64,000 bases of DNA from Agrococcus sediminis (GTDB lineage Bacteria > Actinomycetota > Actinomycetes > Actinomycetales > Microbacteriaceae). Shown here in pieces: positions 1 through 6,885 of the stretch. How positions within the stretch are numbered: the first letter of the stretch is position 1; the number at the start of each line of letters is the position of its first letter. The stretch covers positions 186,001-250,000 of the forward strand of contig NZ_VOIR01000013.1 of the NCBI RefSeq assembly GCF_007923295.1, given 5' to 3'. The notes under the pieces are model-generated. The model was not told the DNA's origin and ran no database searches. It saw nothing but the letters and a program-made list of their open reading frames with translations. Position numbers and translations under genes: made by a program.

Positions 1-1979
1 ACGGTGTCGCCGTACTTCTCGCCGAACAGCGCCATGGCGCCGAGCGACTTCGCCTCGTCGATCGGCATGACGCGCGTCTCGACCGGCAGGTCGTCGCGGA
101 TCGCCGAGTTCGCGATGCCCTCGAGCTCCTGGCGCATGTCGCTCGAGAGGGCGCTCGACCAGGAGAAGTCGAGGCGCATGTAGCCGGCCTTGTTGTACGA
201 GCCCGACTGGGCCGCGTCGGGGCCGAGCAGCTGGCGCAGCGCCGCGTGCACGACGTGCGTCGCGGAGTGCGCCTGGTTGGCCGCGCGCCGGTAGAGCGGG
301 TCGACGGCCGCGTGCGCGAGGTCGCCGACGGCGAGCTCGCCCGACGTCACCCGCACCGTGTGGCTGATGAGGCCCTGCACCGGGCGCTGCACGTCGAGCA
401 CGTCGGCCTCGAAGCCGGAGCCGACGAGCGTGCCCTGGTCGCTGTCCTGGCCGCCCGACTCCGCGTAGAGCGACGTGGCGGTGAGGACGACCTCGACCTC
501 GTCGCCGACGCCCGCGCGCTGCACCTGGGCGCCGTCGGCGATGATGCCGATGACCTCGCCGTCGGCCTGCAGCTCGTCGTAGCCGAGGAAGGCCGTCTCG
601 CCCTTCGCGCGCAGCTCCGAGTAGACCGACAGGTCGGCGAGCTGCCGCCGGCGCGACTTCGCGTCGGCCTTCGCCCGCGTGCGCTGCTCGCTCATGAGCG
701 TCTCGAACGTCGAGCGGTCGACCTCGAGGCCCGCCTCCTCGGCGATCTCCATCGTCAGGTCGATCGGGAACCCGTAGGTGTCGTGCAGCAGGAACGCCGT
801 CTTGCCCGGCACGACGTGGCCGGAGTCGCGGCGCACGTCGGACATCGCGAGGTCGAGCACCGTCGAGCCCGACTCGAGGGTGCGGAGGAACGTCTCCTCC
901 TCGTTCACCGCGAGCCGCGCGATGCGGGGGTAGGCGGCCTCGAGCTCGGGGTACGCGGTCACCATGGCGCGGTAGCTCGCCTCGAACAGCGCCGGGAACG
1001 TCGCCTCGTGCACGCCGAGCAGGCGCATCGAGCGCACCGAGCGGCGCATGAGGCGGCGCAGGATGTAGCCGCGGCCGTCGTTGCCGGGCGTCACCCCGTC
1101 GCCCATGAGCATGAGCGACGAGCGCACGTGGTCGGCGACCACGCGCATCCGCACGTCGTCCTCGGTGGCGGCGCCGTAGCGGCGGCCGGAGAGCTCGCCC
1201 GCGACGTCGAGCACGGGGCGCACCTGGTCGATCTCGTAGATGTTCTGCACGCCCTGCTTGAGGAACGCGACGCGCTCGAGCCCCATGCCGGTGTCGATGT
1301 TCTTGTTCGGCAGCTCGCGCACGATCGTGAAGTCGGTCTTCGAGCGCACGTCGGCGATCTCGTCCTGCATGAAGACGAGGTTCCAGATCTCGACGTACCG
1401 GTCGCTGCCGGTCGCGGGGCCGCCGTCGGGGCCGTGCTCGGGGCCGAGGTCGAAGAAGATCTCGGAGTCGGGGCCGGCGGGGCCGGGCTGCCCGGTCATC
1501 CAGTAGTTGTCCTCGAGGCCGAGGCGCTGGATGCGCGACGCGTCGACGTCGGTGACCTCGAGCCAGAGGCGCTCGGCCTCGTCGTCGGTCTCGAAGACGG
1601 TGACCCAGAGGTCCTTGGGGTCGAAGCCGAACTTGCCGTCGGCCTCGGAGCCGGTGAGCAGCTCCCACGCGTAGGCGATCGCCTCGCGCTTGAAGTAGTC
1701 GCCGAACGACCAGTTGCCGGCCATCTGGAAGAAGGTGCCGTGGCGGGGCGTGCGGCCGACCTCCTCGATGTCGAGGGTGCGGATGCACTTCTGCACGTCG
1801 GCGACGCGCGGCCAGGGGGCGGGCACCCGGCCGGAGAGGTAGGGGATGAACGGCACCATGCCGGCGATCGTGAACATGATCGCGGGGTCGTCGCTGACGA
1901 GCGACGCCGAGGGGACGATGGTGTGGTCCTTGGCCTCGAAGTGCTTCAGGAAGCGGCTGTGGATCTCTGCGGTCTGCAT
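1..1979 (-). CDS. alaS: Alanyl-tRNA synthetase, C-terminal part outside window
   Basis: Charges tRNA-Ala with alanine in the cytoplasm and edits mischarged Ser/Gly-tRNA. About 659 residues are visible, starting at the ATG at 1979 (MQTAEIHSRFLKHF). The class II aminoacylation domain is followed by the editing domain with its HSATH motif near the visible end. The family is usually near 880 residues, so the end of the editing domain and the C-Ala domain lie beyond base 1. It is downstream of a small gene and rpsD on the same strand. A strong hairpin at 2014-2042 lies in the 75-bp gap upstream, so alaS may be transcribed partly by read-through. Family assignment is certain; only completeness is limited. 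Confidence 0.97.
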   Translation of the reverse strand, partial: MQTAEIHSRFLKHFEAKDHTIVPSASLVSDDPAIMFTIAGMVPFIPYLSGRVPAPWPRVADVQKCIRTLDIEEVGRTPRHGTFFQMAGNWSFGDYFKREAIAYAWELLTGSEADGKFGFDPKDLWVTVFETDDEAERLWLEVTDVDASRIQRLGLEDNYWMTGQPGPAGPDSEIFFDLGPEHGPDGGPATGSDRYVEIWNLVFMQDEIADVRSKTDFTIVRELPNKNIDTGMGLERVAFLKQGVQNIYEIDQVRPVLDVAGELSGRRYGAATEDDVRMRVVADHVRSSLMLMGDGVTPGNDGRGYILRRLMRRSVRSMRLLGVHEATFPALFEASYRAMVTAYPELEAAYPRIARLAVNEEETFLRTLESGSTVLDLAMSDVRRDSGHVVPGKTAFLLHDTYGFPIDLTMEIAEEAGLEVDRSTFETLMSEQRTRAKADAKSRRRQLADLSVYSELRAKGETAFLGYDELQADGEVIGIIADGAQVQRAGVGDEVEVVLTATSLYAESGGQDSDQGTLVGSGFEADVLDVQRPVQGLISHTVRVTSGELAVGDLAHAAVDPLYRRAANQAHSATHVVHAALRQLLGPDAAQSGSYNKAGYMRLDFSWSSALSSDMRQELEGIANSAIRDDLPVETRVMPIDEAKSLGAMALFGEKYGDT

Positions 1980-2013
1980 GGGGTCAGGTCTTTCCAGCCC
2001 CGTCGGGGCCTGA

Positions 2014-2042
2014 CGAGCCCGGGCGCGCAGCGCCCGGGCTCG
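2014..2042 (-). terminator. GC-rich hairpin between small gene and alaS
   Basis: Perfect 13-bp stem (arms 2014-2026 and 2030-2042) with a 3-nt loop, downstream of the 59-residue gene and upstream of alaS. No long T tract follows, as is common in high-GC Actinobacteria. It could be a terminator or an attenuating hairpin before alaS. Confidence 0.6.
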
Positions 2043-2054
2043 GATCGGGTGTCG

Positions 2055-2234
2055 TCACTCGCCTCGCAGCTCGCGGTCGCGTGCCTGGTAGCCGTCCTTG
2101 ACGGCGTCCGTGAACTCACGGCCGCGCGAGTCGACGTTGTCGAGGAACGCCTTGCCCTTCTCGGTCTCCTCGATGCGGCGGGCGGCGAAGACGCCGATGA
2201 CGACGCCGACGGCCAGGAACAGGAGCTTCTTCAC
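2055..2234 (-). CDS. Small membrane-anchored protein, unknown function
   Basis: 59 residues. The GTG at 2234 is chosen because a GAGGGGGA ribosome site lies just upstream; an in-frame extension to 2282 lacks one. Residues 1-17 form one hydrophobic segment (KKLLFLAVGVVIGVFAARR), then a charged soluble tail (residues 18-59) with KGKAF and KDGYQARDREL. Small proteins of this layout occur between rpsD and alaS in Microbacteriaceae, often beside a DUF948 gene; no DUF948 gene is present here. A -10 like TAGACT lies at 2293-2298. Function is unknown. Confidence 0.75.
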   Translation of the reverse strand: MKKLLFLAVGVVIGVFAARRIEETEKGKAFLDNVDSRGREFTDAVKDGYQARDRELRGE

Positions 2235-2292
2235 AGCGGGTCCCCCTCGTGTCTCGCTTCGCCCCGCGCCGGATCGGCGCACGGGCTCGGAC

Positions 2293-2298
2293 AGTCTA
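2293..2298 (-). promoter_or_regulatory. Candidate -10 (TAGACT) for small gene/alaS
   Basis: TAGACT on the minus strand just after the rpsD terminator. It would give a leader of about 50 nt before the GTG at 2234. No convincing -35 seen. Confidence 0.35.
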
Positions 2299-2306
2299 AC
2301 GACGAA

Positions 2307-2332
2307 GAGGGGCCGCCGGCTGGCGACCCCTC
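2307..2332 (-). terminator. rpsD terminator
   Basis: 11-bp stem with one G-T pair and a 4-nt loop, 16 bp after the rpsD stop codon. Confidence 0.7.
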
Positions 2333-2347
2333 CTCGATGCGCTCGGA

Positions 2348-2977
2348 TCAGCGAGCGGCGTAGTACTCGACGACGAGCTGGACGTCGGCGACGACGGGCA
2401 CCTCGGCGCGCTTCGGGCGGCGCACGAGGCGGGCCTGGAGGCGGTCGAGCTGCACGTCGAGGTACGGCGGGACGGGCGGGAGCACGCCGGCGTGGCCGCC
2501 TGCGGCCGCGACCTGGAAGGGCTCCATGCCCTCGCTGCGCTGGTGCACGTGGATGAGCTGGCCCTCCTTCACGCGGAACGAGGGGCGGTCGACGCGCTGG
2601 CCGTCGACCATGATGTGGCGGTGCACGACCATCTGGCGGGCCTGCGACATCGTGCGGGCGAAGCCCGAGCGGAGCACGAGCGCGTCGAGGCGCATCTCGA
2701 GCAGCTCGACGAGGTTTTCACCCGTCAGGCCGGACTGGCGGCGGGCCTCGTTGAAGGTGTTGCGCAGCTGCGCCTCGCGGATGCCGTACTGGGCGCGCAG
2801 GCGCTGCTTCTCGCGGAGGCGGACGGCGTAGTCGCTATCGGCCTTGCGCTTGGTGCGGCCGTGCTGGCCGGGGCCGTAGGGGCGCTTCTCGAGGTAGCGC
2901 GCCGCCTTCGGCGTGAGGGCGATGCCGAGGGCGCGCGAGAGGCGCGTCTTCGACCGGGTACGGGACTTCGTGGACAT
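2348..2977 (-). CDS. rpsD: 30S ribosomal protein S4
   Basis: Primary 16S rRNA-binding protein of the small subunit. 209 residues, normal for the family, starting MSTKSRTRSKTRLSRALGI. It carries the S4 RNA-binding domain (about residues 98-160, LEMRLDALVLRSGF and the HRHIMVDGQRV region). It stands alone, away from the rpsM-rpsK-rpoA operon, as is usual in Actinobacteria. An AAGGAAG ribosome site precedes the ATG. The 5-prime region 2978-3103 holds an 8-bp hairpin that might serve S4 autoregulation. Confidence 0.98.
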   Translation of the reverse strand: MSTKSRTRSKTRLSRALGIALTPKAARYLEKRPYGPGQHGRTKRKADSDYAVRLREKQRLRAQYGIREAQLRNTFNEARRQSGLTGENLVELLEMRLDALVLRSGFARTMSQARQMVVHRHIMVDGQRVDRPSFRVKEGQLIHVHQRSEGMEPFQVAAAGGHAGVLPPVPPYLDVQLDRLQARLVRRPKRAEVPVVADVQLVVEYYAAR

Positions 2978-3013
2978 GACTTCCTTCGCTGAGTCGCTGC
3001 CGCGCGAGCGGCT

Positions 3014-3034
3014 GTCCCGGCCGAGTGCCGGGAC
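3014..3034 (-). promoter_or_regulatory. Hairpin in rpsD 5-prime leader
   Basis: 8-bp perfect stem (GTCCCGGC/GCCGGGAC) with a 5-nt loop, 37 bp upstream of the rpsD ATG and inside the predicted leader. Known S4 leaders in Bacillus and E. coli are autoregulatory; whether this one is cannot be told from sequence. Confidence 0.35.
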
Positions 3035-3090
3035 CTAAGGAGGGGTGCGGGTCCTGCGTCGGCAGCCGGGCTGCCAGAGGACCAGCGACC

Positions 3091-3096
3091 AGGCTA
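3091..3096 (-). promoter_or_regulatory. Candidate -10 (TAGCCT) of rpsD
   Basis: TAGCCT on the minus strand, between the rarA stop and rpsD; gives a leader of roughly 105-110 nt. The same TAGCCT word precedes the cyclophilin gene (4466) and the 59-aa gene (13882). Confidence 0.4.
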
Positions 3097-3103
3097 CCAG
3101 AGG

Positions 3104-4429
3104 TCAGGCGTCGCCGGAGAGGATGCGGCGGATGCGCTCGAGGCGAGCGGCGACATCGCGCTCGTAGCCGTGGGCGCCCGGCTCGTAGTAGCGGCGCCCC
3201 ACGAGCGGGTCGGGCAGGTGCTGCTGGGTCGCGACGCCGGCCGGCGCGTCGTGCGCGTAGCGGTAGCCCTTGCCGTGGCCGAGCCGCTTGGCGCCCGGGT
3301 AGTGGGCGTCGCGCAGGTGCGTCGGCACGCGGCCGATGTCGCCCGAGCGCACGTCGGCGATGGCGCGGTCGATGCCGAGGTAGGAGCGGTTGGACTTCGG
3401 CGCGGTGGCGAGGTAGACGACCGCCTCGGCGAGCGGGATGCGCCCCTCGGGCATGCCGATCATCTGCACCGCCTGCGCGGCGGCGGTCGCCACCACGAGG
3501 CCCTGCGGGTCGGCCATCCCGATGTCCTCGGCGGCGAGCACGATGATGCGCCGGGCGATGAAGCGCGGGTCCTCCCCCGCCTCGATCATGCGGGCGAGCC
3601 AGTGGAGCGCCGCGTCGGGGTCGGAGCCGCGCACCGACTTGATGAACGCCGAGATGACGTCGTAGTGCTCGTCGCCCTGCCGGTCGTAGCGCAGCAGCGC
3701 GCGGTCGACGGCGCTCGCCAGGGCCTCGGCCGTGACGGTCGTCGGCGCATCCGCGACGCCCTCACCCGCGGCTTCGAGCGCGTGGGCGCCGGCGGCCTCG
3801 AGCGCCGTGAGCGCGCGCCGGGCGTCGCCGGAGGAGAGCCGGATGAGCTGCGCGCGGGCCTCGTCGTCGAGCGCGATGCGCCCGTCGAAGCCGCGCGGGT
3901 CGGCGATCGCGCGGTCGACGAGCTCGGCGATGTCGTCGTCGCCGAGCGGCTCGAGCGTCAGCAGCAGCGAGCGCGACAGCAGCGGGCTGATGACGCTGAA
4001 CGACGGGTTCTCGGTCGTCGCGGCGATGAGCGTGACCCAGCCCTGCTCGACGCCCGGCAGCAGCGCGTCCTGCTGGGCCTTGGTGAAGCGGTGGATCTCG
4101 TCGAGGAAGAGCACGGTGGAGCGCTGGAAGAGGTCGCGGTCGTTCAGCGCCGCCTCCATCACCTGGCGGACGTCCTTGACGCCGGCCGTGACGGCGCTCA
4201 GCTCGACGAAGCGGCGGTCGGAGGAGTGCGCGATCGACTGCGCGAGCGTCGTCTTGCCCGTGCCGGGAGGACCCCAGAGGATGACGCTCTGGCCGCTCGC
4301 GCCCTCGCTCGGCGCGGCGAGCCGGCGCAGCGGCGAGCCGGGGCCGAGCAGGTGGCGCTGGCCGACGACGTCGTCGAGGCTCGTCGGGCGCATGCGCACG
4401 GCGAGCGGCGCTGTCGTCCCTCCTGCCAT
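3104..4429 (-). CDS. rarA: Replication-associated recombination protein RarA (MgsA), AAA+ ATPase
   Basis: ATPase acting at stalled replication forks, related to clamp-loader subunits and RuvB. 441 residues, family-typical. Walker [10 protein letters not shown] (about 53-61) and Walker B LFLDEIH are intact, followed by sensor/arginine-finger regions and the C-terminal tetramerisation domain ([11 protein letters not shown] region). The ATG at 4429 is preceded by TAGGCT with exactly 6 nt between, so the transcript is probably leaderless. Divergent from the cyclophilin gene at 4515. Confidence 0.96.
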   Translation of the reverse strand: MAGGTTAPLAVRMRPTSLDDVVGQRHLLGPGSPLRRLAAPSEGASGQSVILWGPPGTGKTTLAQSIAHSSDRRFVELSAVTAGVKDVRQVMEAALNDRDLFQRSTVLFLDEIHRFTKAQQDALLPGVEQGWVTLIAATTENPSFSVISPLLSRSLLLTLEPLGDDDIAELVDRAIADPRGFDGRIALDDEARAQLIRLSSGDARRALTALEAAGAHALEAAGEGVADAPTTVTAEALASAVDRALLRYDRQGDEHYDVISAFIKSVRGSDPDAALHWLARMIEAGEDPRFIARRIIVLAAEDIGMADPQGLVVATAAAQAVQMIGMPEGRIPLAEAVVYLATAPKSNRSYLGIDRAIADVRSGDIGRVPTHLRDAHYPGAKRLGHGKGYRYAHDAPAGVATQQHLPDPLVGRRYYEPGAHGYERDVAARLERIRRILSGDA

Positions 4430-4435
4430 GCCCCC

Positions 4436-4441
4436 AGCCTA
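4436..4441 (-). promoter_or_regulatory. -10 box of rarA, leaderless spacing
   Basis: TAGGCT, then 6 nt, then the ATG of rarA on the minus strand. Confidence 0.55.
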
Positions 4442-4465
4442 GGCGGCGCCGCCCACACGACCCGG

Positions 4466-4471
4466 TAGCCT
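4466..4471 (+). promoter_or_regulatory. Candidate -10 (TAGCCT) of the cyclophilin gene
   Basis: TAGCCT on the plus strand, 43 bp before the GTG at 4515, leaving room for a leader with a GAGGAGA ribosome site. Confidence 0.45.
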
Positions 4472-4514
4472 GAACGCCGCACCGAGCGGGTGCGCGAGCG
4501 GCAGAGGAGAGCCC

Positions 4515-5273
4515 GTGGTCACGAAGCAGGAGCAGGAGCGGCGCGTCCGCGACTACCGCGCGCGGCAGGCCGTGCACGAGCGCCGGCAGCGCCGGCAGCG
4601 CCGCGACTCCCTCATCGGGGCCGCCCTCGCGCTCGTCGTGCTCGCGGGCGGCACGGCGCTCATCGCCACCCGCCCCGCTCCCGCGGACCCGGCCGATACC
4701 GCGGCGCCGACGCCCAGCGCGACCGCGCCCGCGGCCGAGTCCACCGTGCCCGACCCCTCGCTCGCCGAGGGACGCACGTGGACCGGCTCGCTCACGGTGA
4801 ACGGCGTCGAGCTCGACGTCGAGCTCGACGGCGCCGCGGCCCCCCAGGCCGTCTCCGCCGTGCTCGCCGACGCGCAGCGCGACTACTACGACGGCAAGAC
4901 GTGCCACCGCCTCACGACGAGCGAGGGATTCTCGGTGCTGCAGTGCGGCTCGGTCGACGGCCAGGGCGGCGGCGACCCGACCTACATGTACGGCCCGGTC
5001 GAGAACGCGCCCGCCGACGACCTCTACGTCGAGGGCACCATCGCGATGGCCCGCCAGTCGGGCAACGCCGACTCGAACGGCCACCAGTTCTTCATCGTCT
5101 ACGGCGACACGAGCATCCCCTCCGACTCCGCCGGCGGCTACAGCGTGATCGGCCGAGTCACCGGCGGCCTCGACGAGCTGCAGGAGGCCGTCATCGCGAA
5201 GGGCACGGCGGGCGGCGTGCCCGACGGCGCGCCCGCGGAGCCGGTCACGATCGAGGACTTCGTCCTGCAGTAG
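4515..5273 (+). CDS. Membrane-anchored cyclophilin-type peptidyl-prolyl isomerase
   Basis: Catalyses cis-trans isomerisation of X-Pro bonds, here probably outside the membrane. 252 residues: a basic N-terminus (1-30), one membrane segment (about 33-52), a Pro/Ala/Thr linker (55-85), then a cyclophilin domain. The domain retains YYDGKTCHRL, AMARQSGNADSNGHQFFIVYGD and a VIGRVTGGLD end. The GTG at 4515 has a GAGGAGA ribosome site. This gene, DUF349 and rel are neighbours in many Actinobacteria. The substrate is unknown. The single N-terminal segment without a lipobox argues for a signal anchor rather than a lipoprotein. Confidence 0.9.
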   Translation: MVTKQEQERRVRDYRARQAVHERRQRRQRRDSLIGAALALVVLAGGTALIATRPAPADPADTAAPTPSATAPAAESTVPDPSLAEGRTWTGSLTVNGVELDVELDGAAAPQAVSAVLADAQRDYYDGKTCHRLTTSEGFSVLQCGSVDGQGGGDPTYMYGPVENAPADDLYVEGTIAMARQSGNADSNGHQFFIVYGDTSIPSDSAGGYSVIGRVTGGLDELQEAVIAKGTAGGVPDGAPAEPVTIEDFVLQ

Positions 5274-5280
5274 CCCGCGC

Positions 5281-5286
5281 TACGCT
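5281..5286 (+). promoter_or_regulatory. Candidate -10 (TACGCT) of the DUF349 gene
   Basis: TACGCT 35 bp before the ATG at 5322, in the 48-bp gap after the cyclophilin gene. Confidence 0.4.
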
Positions 5287-5321
5287 CTACCTGCCCGTCC
5301 CCTCGTACGAGAGACTCCGTC

Positions 5322-6830
5322 ATGCCCGAGCCCACCCAGCCCATCGACCCCGCCGCGTCGGAGCAGCCTGCCGCGCCGCAGGACGCCCCCGAGCAGGAGG
5401 CGCCCGCCGAGCAGGTGGAGCAGCCCGCCGAGCCGGAGGCTCCCGCCCAGCCGGAGGCTCCCGCTGCCGAGGAGGAGGCGCCCGTCGAGCAGGAGGCGCC
5501 CGCGGAGGCTGCGGCCACCGAGCAGGAGGCGCCTGCCGCCGAGGAGCAGGCTCCCGCTGAGGAGCAGGCTCCCGCCGAGGAGCCCGCTGCGCCCGTCATG
5601 GGCGAGCCGGTCATCGAGCGCGAGCTCGGCCGGGTCGACGCCGCCGGCACGGTCGCGGTCAAGGACGGCGACGGATGGCGCGTCGTCGGCCAGTTCCCCG
5701 ACGTCACGGCCGAGGAGGCGCTCGGCTACTTCGAGCGCAAGTTCGCCGACCTCGAGGGCCAGGTCCGCCTGCTCGAGCAGCGCATCCGCGGCGGCGCGAG
5801 CGCCCGCGACGTGGCGAAGGCCGCCTCGCACCTCCACGCGACCGTGCTCGAGGCGCCCGCGGTCGGCGACATCCCGTCCCTGCTCAGCCGTCTCGACGCG
5901 CTCCGCGGCGAGCTCGGCGAGCTCGAGGCGAAGCAGCAGGCCGCGAGCAAGGCGGAGGTCGACGAGGCCATCGCCGAGCGCACGCGCGTCGTCGAGGCGA
6001 TCGAGCAGCTCGCGAGCGGCGACCTCGAGAACGTGCAGTGGAAGCAGACCATGCAGCAGGTCGACGTGCTCTTCGCCGACTGGCAGCGCCTGCAGAAGGA
6101 CGGCCCGCGGCTGTCGAAGGGCCAGGCCGACGCGCTCTGGAAGCGCTTCCGCGACGCGCGCTCGACCCTCGAGACCGCCCGCCGCCGCTTCTTCGCCGAC
6201 CTCGACGCATCCCACAAGGACGTCCGCGCGCGCAAGCAGGCGCTCGTCGAGCAGGCCCAGGCGCTCGCGCCGAAGGGCGTCGACGGCATCCCCGCTTACC
6301 GCGCGCTGCTCGACCAGTGGAAGGCAGCCGGCCGCGCCGGCCGCAAGATCGACGACGCGCTGTGGGCCCAGTTCAAGGAGGCCGGCGACGTGCTGTTCGC
6401 CGCGAAGGCCGAGCAGGCCGCGGTCGACAACGAGGAGTACGCCGAGAACCTGGCCGCCAAGCGCGCGCTGCTCCAGGAGGCGACGCCGATCCTCGAGATC
6501 ACCGATCGCGCCAAGGCGCGCGAGGCCCTGCTCGGCGTGCAGCGCCGCTGGGACGAGATCGGCCGCGTGCCCCGCGAGGCGCTGCGCGAGGTCGAGGACC
6601 GCATGCGCAAGATCGAGACGCACGTGCGCGAGCTCGACGAGCAGCACTGGAAGGCGTCGAACCCCGAGCGCAAGGCGCGCTCCGAGGGCCTCGCCGGCCA
6701 GCTCGAGGAGGCCATCGAGAAGCTCGAGGCCGAGATCGCGGACACGACGGATGCGCGCCGCAAGGCAGAGCTCGAGGCCGAGCTGCAGACGAAGCGCTCG
6801 TGGCTCGAGGTCGTCGCAGCCGCAGGCTGA
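5322..6830 (+). CDS. DUF349 repeat protein with acidic low-complexity N-terminus
   Basis: 502 residues. Residues 1-92 are a Glu/Ala/Pro tract with tandem EEQAPA and EQEAPA units. From about 95 there are three or four helical DUF349 repeats (motifs such as WKQTMQQVDVLFADWQRL, LDQWKAAGRAG, WDEIGRVP). The long helical C-terminal half is probably coiled coil, with no membrane segment or enzymatic motif. DUF349 proteins beside rel are common in Actinobacteria; their role is not established. Convergent with rel, and the pair share a 21-bp hairpin terminator. Confidence 0.9.
   Translation: MPEPTQPIDPAASEQPAAPQDAPEQEAPAEQVEQPAEPEAPAQPEAPAAEEEAPVEQEAPAEAAATEQEAPAAEEQAPAEEQAPAEEPAAPVMGEPVIERELGRVDAAGTVAVKDGDGWRVVGQFPDVTAEEALGYFERKFADLEGQVRLLEQRIRGGASARDVAKAASHLHATVLEAPAVGDIPSLLSRLDALRGELGELEAKQQAASKAEVDEAIAERTRVVEAIEQLASGDLENVQWKQTMQQVDVLFADWQRLQKDGPRLSKGQADALWKRFRDARSTLETARRRFFADLDASHKDVRARKQALVEQAQALAPKGVDGIPAYRALLDQWKAAGRAGRKIDDALWAQFKEAGDVLFAAKAEQAAVDNEEYAENLAAKRALLQEATPILEITDRAKAREALLGVQRRWDEIGRVPREALREVEDRMRKIETHVRELDEQHWKASNPERKARSEGLAGQLEEAIEKLEAEIADTTDARRKAELEAELQTKRSWLEVVAAAG
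5395..5595 (+). repeat. Degenerate 18-bp coding repeat, Glu/Ala/Pro rich
   Basis: Tandem units of the type GAGGAGCAGGCTCCCGCT encode EEQAPA. Variation in copy number between strains would change only the disordered tail of the DUF349 protein. Confidence 0.6.
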
Positions 6831-6838
6831 CGCAGCAT

Positions 6839-6883
6839 GACGACGAGGGGGCCGGCGCCGATGGCGCCGGCCCCCTCGTCGTC
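6839..6883. terminator. Bidirectional terminator, DUF349 gene/rel
   Basis: Perfect 21-bp stem (arms 6839-6859 and 6863-6883) with a 3-nt loop between convergent stop codons at 6830 and 6886. The arms end in C-rich then TCGTCGTC on both strands, so it can serve both genes. Confidence 0.85.
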
Positions 6884-6885
6884 CG

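Noticed and set aside
246-2363. 705-codon plus-strand frame opposite alaS
   Set aside because: Antisense shadow of alaS; low-complexity Arg/Val/Asp/Leu composition and no start signals.
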